A stretch of DNA of 64,000 nucleotides from Klebsormidium nitens. Lineage: Eukaryota > Streptophyta > Klebsormidiophyceae > Klebsormidiales > Klebsormidiaceae. Location of the stretch: assembly GCA_000708835.1 (NCBI GenBank), contig DF237053.1, positions 1 to 64,000 on the forward strand, written 5' to 3'. Under the pieces are notes generated by a model. The model searched no databases. It saw only the letters and a list, made by a program, of their open reading frames with translations, and had not been told where the DNA came from. The position numbers were made by a program, and so were the translations under genes. This document shows positions 35,387 through 48,460 of the stretch, piece after piece (the stretch's first letter is position 1; the number at the start of each line of letters is the position of its first letter).

Positions 35387-37650
35387 CTATGCCTTGGAGA
35401 TGACGTCGTTCAAGATCGATACAACCTTATCGTAGCTCTCCTTGGCCTTCTCTTGGCTCTTTTTCCTGGCAGCGTAGTCAAGCTGCAAGAACAAATTAAG
35501 AAGTTAGCAATGATGAAGTGTCAAGAGACATATTTGCAGAAGTGGCAGGCTGCTTCTGCCTACCGCAGGCATCACTTTGCCGTCTGACCATTGAGATATC
35601 TCTTATAAGTAGCCTGACCTGGCGCCTCATGTCAATTACACCATCCTACTTTTCGTTCTCACGTCTGGGAACAGAGACACACAACTCTCCAATCGTGACG
35701 ACAATGGATGCAGACTCAACCAAGCTCAATGTTTAGGGATTCTGACAATTAGGGTTTAGAACGGCGTTAAAAACAGGTAAGCATGTCAACTCACAGAGTC
35801 GAGCTCGGCGTTCAGAGACTTCTGCAGGGCCTTGATCGCCTTCTTCTCCTCCTTGGACTTGCTGCTAGCAATAGTGTCAATGTCAAAGTTCAGGTACTGA
35901 GCCTCAAGGCGCAGCTGGTTCTGGACAAACGGCCACGCCTTCTTGGCAATGTACTTCTCAGAGTCCTGGATAGCGGCGGCAGAGGCCTTGAGCCGGGCCT
36001 GCGCCCCTGCGACATCCTCGGATTGCAGGAAGAACCGCTGCTTCAGCGGCTGGTCGAGGTCCCGGGCCTCATCGGCATTCTTTGTTCCGGCTGCAGAGCG
36101 AGCAATGGAAGCATTCAGAATTGGTAGACTGTGCAAGACTGTTGCCTCTTTACAGAGTAGACAACCAAACATTACTTGAGCGGTTTGATATTCTGGAATG
36201 TGAAACGTTTGCATGTCCCGCGAACAGGAGAGGAAGGTCTGACGAGACAGGCGCTCCGAGGAAGGCGCAGAGAGGGTTTATTAACACCAAAAACAGCCAG
36301 ATAAGTCTGAGACCCGTTCAAAAATCTTCAATTTCAAAATATGCTCTGTTAGGAACAGGGCCAAAGAAGGTATGACGGCTTGAGTAGGTATTGAACGGCC
36401 AGAATAATGAAGTGGCGGACGCTCTTCCTTATCCAAAATACACTGTTCCCCAATGCCTCACGCATACACAGGCTCCCACCTGCCATGCATTACTCATCTG
36501 TTAAGTTTTCAAATCCATAGGTCCAGACCTTGGGTTTATTGCTAAACTGTTTGACAATATCTTGAAGACTCGCCCAGACATCTGAGTTTCCCCTGGGCTG
36601 CAATTCAACGACACGGCTTCCGCTTTGGCCACAAATGCGTCAGCCACACGTCCAATGCTACAGACTGCAGGCTTCCTAATGTAGAAAGGTCACCGCCCTT
36701 AATCCATTATCCTCTTGGCTTTCTGTGAAGCAGGCCTCTAATGACAATTCCCACACGAGAAAACCAGATTTTTGGTCTTGCAGAATGCCTTGGGAATCAT
36801 CATGTTTCCCCTTCTCTATTTCCCTCCATTGCTGTGCTCCATTGTTCAGTACCACACTAATCATCTTTTAGTCTTGAACTTCTAATTACTTTTGCTTGCA
36901 GCAGTCCCCTGCGAATCCATTATTCGTAGCTGCTGCTTCCTGAGATGCTCATGACAGTACTGTGTCTCCTCACGCATCCCCCATTTGGCAGCTTCGTTCA
37001 GAGGGACAGTGAAGCTGATTGGATGGCATTCACAATGATGGTTTCTCCTTCTCAACCTCGCAGATAGTGGACTGCCGGTCGTACTATCCTGAAATCATAC
37101 CCCCACCTATTCAAATCTACATAGCTACCAAAACAGGGCTAAGCTAGGTTTGAATACCAGCCAGTCAAAGGCAATGCAATCAATGCGGACCAACTCAACA
37201 ACAGACCTTAAGAACTGGCACAACCTTTCCTCTACAGACTTGAGTCTCCTAGTTTGCACTGGAATCAGTTTCCCGTTCCTGACCATCCGCAATAAGGGAC
37301 TGCCATCCTGGTTAGCAATCCAAACCAATGCAATGCACAGGGGCATGAAACTTACGGAGGCCACCGAATGGCTTCGGTGATGGTCCAATCTTAATGGAAG
37401 TGGCCTCTGCGTTCGCCCTCTGCACAGTCCCCACGCTCACGGCAGCCGCTGCTAGCAAGCTGAGCATAGCCCTCCTCGGCACCGCAGCCTCCTCCTTTGC
37501 GCTGGCCCTGACCATCAGAGACTGACCCCTCTTGCTCGACACCGGGACGGCCGCAAACGCGCGGGACGCCTTGGTGGCAGCATTGCCAACCTCGACCTTC
37601 TGGAAGGCAGCAACGGAGGTGGAGGCGCGGGCGACGGTGGAGGAAGCCAT
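35387..37650 (-). CDS. psbQ: PsbQ, extrinsic subunit of photosystem II
   Basis: A lumenal protein that helps stabilise the oxygen-evolving manganese cluster. Exons on minus: 37650-37356, 36090-35795, 35482-35387. The phases (1, 0) close to 228 residues. The leader is bipartite: a Ser/Ala/Arg-rich stromal transit part, then Arg59-Arg60 and a hydrophobic stretch ending RANA, typical of twin-arginine export into the thylakoid, with cleavage expected after Ala81. The mature protein of about 147 residues matches the usual size. The junction of exons 1 and 2 recreates GGLPGTKNADEARDLDQPLK, the family's hallmark N-terminal block, followed by QRFFLQ, AKKAWPFVQNQLRLEAQYL and the four-helix-bundle C-terminus ending NDVISKA. 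The first intron is the longest, 1265 bp. Confidence 0.97.
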
Positions 37651-39479
37651 GGCGACAGGAAGATTCTGTAATGCGGCGCTCGTCCTGTTGTGTTGTGGAA
37701 GGAAAGAATGGCTGCCAGGTCTTGCCGGAAGTTTGCAAACTGGGCTGAGGTGGCAAGATCGGAGCGCAGCGAGTGGTCGGAATTGTTCAGTCGAGATAAG
37801 GAGGATTCTGCCCCTGTTTCGGAGCCGTACGATTGGTTGGAATGATCACGTGGCACCCGGCCTTGCGGACTTCAGCGGCCAGTGCGGTTGGACGGAGGAT
37901 ACCACCGATTAAATTGAAGCGTCCAATCCTGGTCGGGCGTCCGAGGGAAGCCCGCGCGTGCACTGAGTGTATGATGATGTGTGACTGACCGGACGACAAT
38001 TCGAAAGCAGAGTGGCATGCAGTGACAAATAGCTCTCAATGAGTATCTGGCGATGCCTATCGACCTGCCGCCATAAGATGCCCTCAATGAGAAACTTTCT
38101 CACGGCCTACATTCCAATACAACGGACCCGGGGCCACGACGGCTAGCGTTGTTGGGTGACATTCTAACGAGTGATCGAGATCGGGCTGTTGATGATGGCC
38201 GCCAGCTGTACATGTTCATGCAAGTTTGATTGACGTTATCGCGATCCGCGCAAATGATACTGAGAGATGCGCGTTAGGCAAGCTTTCAATTATATCATAT
38301 GTACATGGAGCAAGCTTTGCATGACAAATCAGGCAAAGCTTGAGTTCGCAGAGAATACCTCGTCGAGAAGAGCTGAAGAGTCGTCTAGAATGGTCGGCTC
38401 GAATCATAAGCAGTTTTGGACGAGGTCACGTGGTCATATCCAACTTTGGTGTCAATCCTTGATTATAGTAATCCAATTCTCAATCGTAGCGCAACAAGAA
38501 GCTTGATCGACAATTGTTCTTGGCATGCGGCTCCAACATCTTCTTTTCTTGAGTGCAAGTTCGCCTCGTCCTACCTTGGCCTTTCTTACTTGCTCGTCCG
38601 AGCACCGCAATGTCTCTGAAGTGCTCCGTCTAAGTTTTTGCAGATCCGACCTGAAGAAAGCGCCGGACTCGACCTCTTTCTCCGCACGAGCTGGCCCGCG
38701 CTCTTGCTAATTTTCAGAGCATCTAAAATTACTCGTGCTCTTATGTACATCACCGCAATGAAGGTTCTTCCGACATGGGCGCTCCAAGAGCCCAATCTCT
38801 TCCAAGCAACCCTTGGACTTTTCGTTAGCACCTGTCTTACTTCCAGGGAACAACCCGTGCAGCAGGCCCCAACTATGGTACATTAGACAGACCTCTCCTC
38901 ACTATAGTACAATAACGTCATGTGCAAGTATGCACTTTCGAATTGTTCTCGTTTCGGAAGGACATTCTGTCTATCACCGCTTGAGGTAGTAGAACTCGGA
39001 CGGGACGGGTACGCCATCCGCAGCCAATCGCGAGTACAGCTCCTGCGTACACATGAGAGAGACGTCAACCGACTGATTTGCCAAGGCTCAGGAACTCAAC
39101 GTCGTGGTACTCTTTGATCGATGTCGGCCACACGTGGTGCAAACTCCAAAATACGAAGAGCGAAACTTGAGAAAGCCACAGAGAGACTGCTCCGCAAGTC
39201 CAGTACGCTGCAAGCAAAGCCAGTTGCTGCGTGTTGCTTTCGTCACTGTCCAAGAAGCCGACAGATAGGGCGAGTGAGTATTGCAACAGCAGAATCGCAG
39301 GTCGGGTCTAGTGTTGGGCGTTTCTTCCTCAATCTTGTGATCTGGGTGAATTTGCATAATAGCTCTCGGCTTCCGCGAACCAGACAGCACGGGCCGTACC
39401 CCTCTTTCATTTCCACCGAGGCAATCCAGAAGAAGAGCGCTGAATCCTCGGAGACATGCACTCGATTTCAGCTGTGAAC
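37651..39479. other. Intergenic stretch upstream of PsbQ
   Basis: This holds the PsbQ promoter and leader on its left and the 3' end of the F-box gene on its right. Plus-strand frames at 38525-38710 and 38642-38886 (containing LDLFLRTSWPALLLIFRA) could be remnants of a membrane protein, but they lack a family match. The ATG-started plus ORF 39121-39477 ends next to the F-box gene stop and is probably antisense noise. Confidence 0.4.
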
Positions 39480-42400
39480 CTATTCAAACCTACGCCACTT
39501 TGGTTCTCGAAAAGTTCGGCCATTCGCTCGCCCAACAGCGAGTTGAACAAGAAAGGGAAAAGCTGGTTTTCGACCCACCGGGCCAAATGCATTCTCCTTG
39601 ACCTCCAACCTCACCTTAGCCACTGCGTTGTAGGCCGCCGCCGAAACGCCCTTGCACCCCCGCAGGTTGCAGCGCCGCAGGCGGGGACACGCCGCCAGGA
39701 GAGGGAGGACGTCTGAGTCGCCAACCTTTGCGCTGCGAAAAACGGGGCGGCATCAAAAGAGCGCAGGGAAGGAAGGCAGATGTTGAGATTCAGATAGTAT
39801 GAAAACTGAACAAGACGAAAGAAACGAGGAAGAACGACAGAGTCGCCAGTCCCTGGAGTGCGGGCATTGGCATGAGGAGCACGAGCGAGGTGCTGAAGGA
39901 GAGATGCAACGGGTAATCAGAGAATCAACGACCGGGCCAAAACGAAGATGAAAGGATTGTTGCGTTCTAAATTTCCATTCAAACTTGAGGGCAACATTAA
40001 AAAAGGGAAACAAAGCGTGCTGGGATGGAGTGGATAGAAGGAAACGCCGACGGACAAACCGTTGAACATGAGCTTTAACCGAAACATGAAAGATCTCGAG
40101 TCCCGAACCTCCCGACTGAGGTGACGGACGGCAGCGTCAGAGAACAACGCCGAAGCTGCCCCAAAGTCTTCAAAGAGGAGCAGACTGACCACTGTGCCAT
40201 AATATGACCTCACAATATCCATAGAGCGACCGATAAAGCCTGTCCCGCACTGTCAGTTCGACCAGAATGTGACTTTGAAAAAAGGCAACCACCTGTGCGC
40301 GAGTTCGAGGACCTCCAGCCGCGACTCGGAGACCGTCGCTAATGCTCCCAGAGTTGCCGGACCCGCAATGCCCCTGCGAAACACATCTTCTGCTGTGTTA
40401 ATCCACGGGCTCTTTCCAACGAAAACACCGCAAATGCACGGAGTCAAATTGCTGATTGGCAAGCGGGAGCCCGCAGACTGTGGTGCGTGAAATGCGACTT
40501 TCGAAAAAGAAACCGGGCACCTATAACGCAGTAAAGACGTCTAACACAGTCAGCCGGGGTTTACAGCAGGGTTTGCAGCATTCTTGAAAAGCAAAAAATG
40601 TTGCTATCAAGTTGGACTCGACAGAAGCATGAGCGTCCGAGTGATGCCCGTGTTTTATTCCTTGGAACGAGAGGATTCTGAAGAAACTTCCTGTGACTCT
40701 CCGCCATGCAACAACGTCTAACGGACTTCCAAAGGACTTAGCCACGACACGGGCTCGGATCAGTGAGAACTTGGACCCTCAATGGCGAAGACCAATCTGT
40801 ATCTCATTTTCGCCGGACAAATGAGCGCGCTTCGCAACTGGAACGAAACAGCGGATCTTTAGAAGCCTGATTAAAGAGGGGCACACAACAAAACGGGCAG
40901 CGGATCGACACGCGAAACGGAAAGGCGGGCGAGGAATCGACGATACCAGCAAGTCGGCAAGCAGGAAAACAGGAAGCACCAAAATGAAGCAGAGGAAGAA
41001 AAAAACAGACGAGAGCCGAAGCCACTACGGAAGTAGAACAAGATGGAGATAATCAAACGCAACTAAAACGAAACATACGGTTAATGCAACGAAACCAGTA
41101 AAGGCGGCCAGCTCACGTCAGCCCGAGCTTCTTGAGATTCGGACACCGCCGGACAACGGCAGCCAGCGTCTCGTCCGACAGGAGGTGACATTGGTGCAGC
41201 AACAGGACGCTGCGTTGAAGGACGGGGTTTGTTAGCGTGGTTCAAATGAACACTACGACGGCATCTTATTCTGTCCAGGGAATGCAAAAGGGCAAATGAA
41301 CGACGTCTTGAGTAAGGCGTGTCTTCCCCAGTGCTTGTTGTGCGGCTTGAGAGAAAAGCAAGGTTGGTTGGTACGCTGGTCGAGGAGATAGGGATCTCAA
41401 GGGCTTGAGGTCGAAGAAGGTTGGGAAAGGGATTCGACCGAGCTGAGACAAAGAGGCCGTTCGAGCTCCTGAAGTGATGATGGAAAGTTGCAGGGGATAG
41501 AAACCTTTTCGTTGCCCTTGCCATAGCAACTCTTGACCTTCGTCAAAGAAAGTGTTTGTAGAACCAATCACAACCCGACGAAAAAGCACTTGTGATCAGA
41601 CGTCATGCATTCAAAGTCTGACGTCACTGTCCTCTCACCTCAGACTGCCAAACGTGTGGCTGCCAGGAAAGAGCCGCTCAAAGCTCTCATTACAGAGGAG
41701 CCGACAGCCTGAGAGGTCGATTTGTGTCGTTGAGTGCAGCCCAAGATTGGTACCCTGACTTTCGAACCCCGTTCTCCCGACCTGGATGCGCCTCAGCAAC
41801 GAACACCCTTTCGTGGATAGGCTCTGCAGGAGAATAGGAGTCTGCAATCAGTGACTCTGTCAACCAGACCTGTTACGCACTGGGCTACTGTTTGGATTGC
41901 AATTGCTCAGGCTCTTGATATTCAGTGACTCAATCTGACTAAACTGCTTTTTGATTGGTTCAGGATTCCTCAGGGGTGCAAAGGACAAGGAGAAGCAAGT
42001 TCTGCATGTGGATTCTGAACATTCAATCTGAAGTTTCTATCGATCCATGTCAATTTCTTCAAACTCCAGCTCTTCACAAATGGCAAATTGTGTATCAGCT
42101 CCTAGTCCAAAACCTTGTCGACTTCGTCATCCTTGTCAAATGGCCACTGAGAAAACCATCAGAATCAAGTGGATAATGCAAGAACCACCAAGCAAGAAGG
42201 TGGGAGCGCTGCAAACTCCAGGTTCCGATGCACCGTCAGGGAGAGGGGCCCTTCCCAAGGAACGTACGAGAGGTCGATGTGTCGGAAGCTGCCTTTTTGC
42301 GGGGCACTATTGAGAATACTCTCCATGAGGGACATAGAAGAGGCTGCAGGTGTGGGGTTACTTTGAGGGCCGGTGGTGATGACACCGTCTTTTTGTGACG

Positions 42401-43140
42401 GACTTAGTGTAGTCTTGGGCGAAGCATCTGGCGTTGTCTCCCTACCACTCTGCAGGGATCAACGTGGAATTGCTTGTCAGTTGTTTTGCACCACCGTGTT
42501 CTTGACGTCTTTCACACGCATGCAAGGCTCCTGCATGTGACCTTTTGCACAACGAAAAAGCACTGATGAGAAATCACGTTTAGGTCCCTACTACATTCCA
42601 AACTTCCATCCGGTTTGTACCAGAAAGTCGCTTTTAGTGCACCAGACAAGAACTTGTTGGGGCGCCTTTCGCCCCAAACAGACAGGGTTGCTTGCGTATA
42701 TTAGTGTAGGGCACCTGACAAACCTAAGCAGGGGCAGGGGAATTTGAGTCGCTTACAGTTGCAACTCGCATGAGCCGTAGAAGCAGTTCATCTCGAAGTT
42801 GGATGGCTGAGCAGCTGTCAGAGTAATGCACGTGATGTCAGCCAGGTCCAAGCATGGGCACCGGACCACAAAAACTCCACGCGTCAGTAGATAGGGAATG
42901 TGAGCGCACCTTGGAACCATCTACGTGAAAGAGAATGCAGTCCCAATCCCATCGCGAGCGCCCGTTGATGTACATAACCCGCTGATTCTTGTAGATGGTC
43001 AAGACGGTGGCTTCTCTGCTAACGGACCGCCACCGTCGGCTAACACAGCCGGCCCGCACAAGGGCTGCATTGTCACACCGCAGCAAAACGGCCCGAAAGA
43101 GGTCGAGCGACAGGGCCTCAAAGGGATCCCCCATCAGCAC
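39480..43140 (-). CDS. F-box / leucine-rich-repeat protein
   Basis: Probable substrate adaptor of an SCF ubiquitin ligase. Exons on minus, with phases that close to about 343 residues: 43140-42910, 42806-42757, 42318-42234, 41823-41639, 41209-41117, 40373-40293, 39892-39839, 39732-39480. Exon 1 is an F-box: DPFEALSLDLFRAVLLRCDN, then LVRAGCVSRRWRSVSRE. Later exons show repeats of the cysteine-containing LRR type: TQIDLSGCRLLCNESFERLF, SDETLAAVVRRCPNLKKLGL, TVSESRLEVLELAH, and LLAACPRLRRCNLRGCKGVS. From exon 4 on, every intron is phase 2, as expected for repeats spread by exon duplication. Exons 2, 3 and 7 are less certain: exon 7 uses a weak donor, GTCGTT. The protein is short for this class, so further repeat exons may have been missed. 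Confidence 0.72.
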
Positions 43141-43427
43141 TGGCTGTTTTCAGCAAAGGTTATAGAGCTTAGAAGGAGGTCTTTAGAGCTGCTAGCCCCA
43201 TACTGGGAGCCGATTGTGCACCCATAGCTACACAGAGAATGTGCTCAAGAAAAAGGTGGTGCAAGCATTGAAGCAAAGCTTGAAGGAGGCAGCCAATTCT
43301 GCAGTCCTGTTGCTTTTAGGGTTTCGTAACATCCAAGATTAGGGTTTTGCCCTTCAAGTTCAGTGTCTGGATGCCTCATGGCAGCTATTTAAACTTCAAG
43401 TTGACGTGAACTTTTGACGCCTTCAAA
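43141..43427. promoter_or_regulatory. Divergent promoter region with two telo-box motifs
   Basis: The 287 bp between the F-box gene start (minus) and the USE1 start (plus). Two AGGGTTT words, TTTTAGGGTTT at about 43313-43323 and TTAGGGTTTT at 43339-43348, lie 80-115 bp upstream of the USE1 ATG. The same motif (telo-box) is a known promoter element in plant housekeeping genes. Function here is inferred. Confidence 0.45.
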
Positions 43428-46400
43428 ATGGTGGCGCCAAAGCAGGGTGGCCTCTTCAAAGTAGAGGGTGGTGTGCTCGATCATGCATCAAAGCCCCCTC
43501 TGTCCAAGACTGAGATCAACCTGCACCGCTTGCTGAAGAGCTGCGAGCGGCAGGCGGCAGAGTTGGACGATGCGATTCTGAGGCAGGACCTTCGGTTTGC
43601 AAACGTGAGGAGGAACAAATTCTCTGCTGAGACATTGAATGTTGTTGAAGGCGCACGAGTTGGTGGTGCAGACCAGCTGACACCGGAAGTGCCTTTTCAG
43701 CTTTCAAGAGGGGTTTCAGCCAGTTCGCTGTGTCTAGTTGACCACAGACAGCCACTTGAGCATTGGAATCATTCTTCGTCTCTTCGTCGATAAGCCCTAC
43801 AGCCCCATCCGGCTGCATCCTTTGTGCGTGCGTTTGGGCCGGCAATCAGAGCAACTTGTTGCGCTGCATGTTGTTCGTTTGGTTGGAAAATATTTTGATG
43901 TGCTCTTCCTTCATTCTGCAGTATGTCGCTGTCGCGCGCGACCTGCTGAGCGAGCTGCAAGGGAGAGAGATTCACAACTCTTTGCCTAGGTACAGAATTT
44001 CCTGCTTCTGACCTTTTTTTTGAATGAATTGGAGACAAGAAGACTTACACCAGGACATTCCAGTAGAAAGGCATTTGATCTTAGAAAGGCACTCAATGGA
44101 TTATCAAACAGCCTTGATTAGCGGTTTCATTGCTAATCTTGCACAGAGTCTCTCTGATACAGTGCAGCTCCTCAGACTCAGAAAATGGACACCGGCACAC
44201 GTCGCTTTACAGACCTCCATAGAGCTAATGCATGCTTGGGTTTGAAATAATGAAGCAAGCTGGAATGAAGTTACAAACTCACTCTCATGTTTTGATGAAG
44301 CGGTTGTCTCTACGCCAGCCCTTGTGTTCAGCCCCCTTCTTTTAATGTTGCAGCATCTCTGCTAGCAGAGCAGAAGAGTACGAGAAGCGCATTGGCACTC
44401 TGGAGAAGCGAGTAGATGAACAAACAGTAAGCCTATCCAGAAAGGGTCAGCACTGTTGGTCATAGACCTCCTTTGAATTTGAGTAAAGACTTTGTGGCTG
44501 ACTAACCAGTCGGTTTGATTAACCAACTCAGCCCCCCAGCTTGTACTTTCACGTTCCCAAAAAGTCGGAGCCCTCTTTCCCCCCTAAATCCACAGTTTGA
44601 GCACTTAAACAGTGGGGACTAAGATGAATGTTCTAGAATGTCATACCAATTTGGCATTAAACGCCTTCCTGATGAGCTCTGAGGTGCCCGTCAATTGTCT
44701 TGGCAACTTCTGGCCAATGCCTTGCCTGCTTGAAGGGCTTCTTGTTTAGTAATTCCAGCACCAACTTCGGCAGAATTTAATAACTCTTCTCTTTGAGAGG
44801 TAAAGCCTTTTTGGACTACGCAAAGTAGCAAGGTTTGGGACCGTGAGACTGACACGCGGGTAATCATCGTTCTTATGCATCGCAGCTTAAGATCACTCAC
44901 CTTTGGTTGATGTTCTGCATTTGAGGTCGTCTCGCAGAGTTCTACACCCCTTAATTTCGATACACACTGGCTTTCCTTGATTGAGCCTCCATTCAGCATC
45001 CAATCCCATCTCCCAGTATCAGCGCCAGGCTGACGTCACTCAGCATTTATACGCCTCTGTCAATCGCAGCGGCAGGCGACGACAGCAAGAAACGAGGCTG
45101 GCTCGGATGGGGCAAGTGGCACCAATCACCAGCCGCCAAGTGGCGGAGGGGAACCTCCTCAGTCCAGTCAGAGGGATCCCCCTCCAACTTCGACGAACGC
45201 AGCGGAGCCACAGCTGCGCCAACGGAGTGGGTAAGTAAAAGTCGTTTTCTCTTTCCCGCAAAACGAGTCTCAGCAGTGGCCTCAGGACCGACTGCCAGCC
45301 AACTGACCATCGTTTTAGAGCACCGCAATTGTCAGTTCCTGAAATTACTGAGCCCGTCCGGAATGACTAGATTGAAGACTTCGCCGTTTGTTCTAGCGGG
45401 ATGGGACCGACCCCTTTTTGCTGTCGGCAGGAGACTGGCGGTGATGATATTTGGGGACGTTTTGTCAAGGGGCGCATTTTGTCTGATCAGGAAACGATGT
45501 GGAGTACTCCAACAAAGCTGTGATTGTTAGTGAGGGCGATCTCAACCAAGTTCGAATTTTGTTGCCACTTTTGTCACCTTGCACTTGTAACTTGTAGTAG
45601 AGCAAAAAGATTCCGACGAGGTTTATATCGGCTTTGCATGACTTAGGGACAACTCGCAAAGCCTTGAAAGTGGATATCACCTATCTTTAAAATCAGCTTT
45701 GCGTTTGCCGAAACAAGGAGCCAAAAACTCGTGCTGGGATTGCATCTGCTGACCGTCAATCAGCACGCCTTGTGTCGAATAACTCCGTACGTGGTGCAAC
45801 TGGTCAGAGGTCAGTCTGGACATTAGATTGTGCTTCGCAGTGAATCTTTTCTTGCTATGTTGTCTGGTCCATCTCCTTGTGCAGGTTCCTCAGATTTCCC
45901 ATCAGCGGGTCTACGTTCCATGCATCGAAGCCGACCCCTCCTTGGGAAATCACCTTTCCGGTCTCTTCATTCCTTGATGCTACTATCCAGCATCCCTTGC
46001 TCTGCAAAATGCACGATAATCCGCTCGACTATCTTGCTTTGAGGATGTCTTTGTCGTTTCTTGCCTTCAATTCTTCCCCAGTGAAATCTCGCCAAGCGGC
46101 GGCCTTGGAGCTCATAGCAACCAACTAGAATACTTTGAGGTTACTTCGAGGCGAATACTTTGTCATTTATTCCATTACCACGTCTCCAGGAAATCTCGTC
46201 AAACGGAGCTCCTAGCAACCAAGGCTCACCAGAGCGGGGGCAAACTGGATCAGGACGTCAGCCGAGTCTTGGATCAGCATCGCCAGTTGCAAGAGGGTCT
46301 GACGGACGAGATGGTTGAGCTTGCGAGGGCTATCAAGAACAACAGTCTCGCCATGGAGCAAAGCATGAAAGAGACCGGCAAGGTGAGTTATCTGCACCAC

Positions 46401-46805
46401 CACTTGAGGTTCTGGTTGCTATTGTTTAGTTGTAGCAGCCACTCCTTCGCTGTTCCATAAACCGTCCGTTTCGCCAAGGCTCAAAACGCGGTCTCACCTT
46501 TGACTTGTTTCCGCGTCCGTTTAGATTGGTGTTTCAGTCACAGATTGGCGACGCAGTTTTCAACTCCGTTTGGAATGAGGTTCGACGGCTGCAGACGTGA
46601 GCTAGTCAAAAACATCCGTGCTTTGTAGGTACTTGATGCAACGGAGCGTGCGGTCGAGCATAGCATTGCAACCACGAGCCATGTCAACACACGAGCATCG
46701 AAGATATATTCAGCAACTTTTCGGACCGGGTGTTTTACTTGGCTTGTGCTCCTAGCCGTGTCTGCCATCTTCTTTGGGATGGTATTTTTGATCAGGATTA
46801 CTTGA
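43428..46805 (+). CDS. USE1: USE1, ER SNARE for retrograde Golgi-to-ER transport
   Basis: A tail-anchored SNARE that acts with Sec20 and Sec22 in fusion of COPI vesicles at the ER. Exons: 43428-43604, 43922-43989, 44354-44426, 45070-45230, 46190-46382, 46629-46805. The phases (0, 2, 0, 2, 0) close to 282 residues. The N-terminal region is helical (INLHRLLKSCERQAAELDDA; ARDLLSELQGREI). Exon 4 is a disordered Gln/Pro/Ser linker. Exon 5 starts the SNARE helix with HRQLQEGLTDEMVELARAIK and NSLAMEQSMKETGK. The last exon continues VLDATERAVEHSIATTSHVN and ends in a single membrane anchor, CFTWLVLLAVSAIFFGMVFL, with only a few residues after it. The intron before exon 5 contains a partial copy of that exon's 5' edge. 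Confidence 0.94.
46078..46125 (+). repeat. Partial copy of USE1 exon 5 edge in the intron
   Basis: The stretch CCAGTGAAATCTCGCCAAGC, continuing to AGCTCATAGCAACCAAC, repeats the real exon boundary at 46187-46225 (CCAGGAAATCTCGTCAAACG, then AGCTCCTAGCAACCAAG) 109 bp upstream of it. It includes the AG acceptor and a pyrimidine tract. It has one extra base after the AG, an insertion, and a TAG soon after the matching part, so use of this site would truncate the protein. Confidence 0.75.
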
Positions 46806-48460
46806 CATTGGGGAGGTTGTTGTGGCGCTTTTCGCTGCAATGGTCCTTTGAAGTGTCACGAATTCGTAGGGACGAACAATATGTTTAAGGTGCATGTTCA
46901 ATTTACTGCCAGCTCGTCTACAGGAATCTCGGTCGGTACAGATTTCAGCAGGTTGGACCGCCTCTATTATCCAGGAATTGTGGTGTTACTGCCTCACTCA
47001 AGCCTGCTGAATTCCGTAAAGGGTGTAAGCAGTATGTTCGATTCAGAAATGTAATCATGTATAGGTATGCTCGGACCTTGTTACGTCAGACCTTGTCCAG
47101 TGCATGAATGCCAATCTTGGAAGTCAAGTACCTATGCTGACCTTGCCTGGCATACATTCAATTGTGAGTCACGAATGCGCTATGCTAAATATAACCCATG
47201 CACACTGGTATAGAATCATAGGTGCATGAAAAGACAAGAGTTTGACGGACAGCCAGACTGATATGGTGGTGTGCGGCTGACCAGACGGTGTCATGAAGAT
47301 GCACCCCACAAAATGATTGCAGCCATGCGATGACAACAGTCCGATCATCCCTTCATGATCTTCAATATTCAATTAAAGACTTTTGACACTTGTCTGAACC
47401 AACTTGTAGCTATTGTTCAGGGTTCCCCGGAGCCTGTCCGACCTATGCAGCAGGACAGTAAAGGTTTTAAGGACCTTCAAAAATTCATTGCCCCCATCAT
47501 GGGCCAGGATGCACATGTGCCGCCCGACGGGAATATGAGTGTATGGCCCTAGGCTGCTATGATTTGAGATAAGCTTCTACGTCAATTATCACCAATTTAG
47601 CATGGTAATAATTGTGGCCATTGAAAAAGCAGTGCGTTGGCTTTGAAGCCTGGCCTCATAGCTGTAGGATTTGAACGTTCTGCTTTTATCCATACTGATA
47701 TCCTGACTGCCGAATTGCATGAATTCCCGCATTGGAAAGTGCAAAGTGCAAACCGTACATCGCGCCGCGCAGACCACATGCTCACCCCCCGATTCTCATT
47801 GGTTCAAAGTGGAGAATCGGCCTCTTATTGGATAAGCTCGGCCGCTTTCGACTGGGGTATTTCAGACTTGGTGAACCGGGTGGGTACGGTCTGCTAAAAC
47901 AAGCAATAAGGTGACCGGTGATAAAAAATAGCGTCGAAGTGAGCGTCCTCTACATTGTAAGGACTCCGAAGATACAGGGGGCCTGCCTGGGCGAGAGGGA
48001 GCCAGCCTGGCCGGTAGAGGACATGAGGAAGAGGAGAAGTGTCGCTCGCCGATTGGACGCGCCCGGAAAGAGAAGTTTGAAAATGCTCAAGAAGGAAGCT
48101 CTGGCGCCCAGCATTCAACCGTGATCAGGGTGCCCTCCCTCTCCTGAAGGGGTGCGTAACTCCAGGCTCCCTTGTAGCCAAAGGCCTTTGAGTTTTGTGA
48201 AGAAGAAGAACCTTACAGTCTTTGTTGTTCAAAAAACGTTGGCGGGGGTCTATTGTGCGGTCTCGCTGAGTGAGGTGGACTTGTAATTTGCGGGCAGAAG
48301 GCAAGGAATTTTGGATACGCCAGTCTGAAAGTGCACCAGCAGGCAGTTTCCTGCTTGCTTGTTGAATCTGAACACTGAAATTTGAGGACAAGTTGCAGCG
48401 CTCCTTTCCGATTGTGTCGTCCACTTTGGTAATTGCAAGTCTGTACAGAGGTCAGGCATT
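46806..48460. other. Intergenic stretch between USE1 and NF-YA
   Basis: This contains the USE1 3' untranslated region and the NF-YA promoter and leader. Open frames such as 47355-47552 and 47918-48124 (plus) have no recognisable motif. I see nothing else I can support. Confidence 0.5.

Noticed and set aside
38525-38886. Plus-strand frames with a hydrophobic stretch
   Set aside because: They could be two exons of a small membrane protein, but no family is recognised and the junction is not convincing.
39121-39477. ATG-started 118-codon frame on plus
   Set aside because: It lies antisense to the expected 3' untranslated region of the F-box gene and shows no motif.
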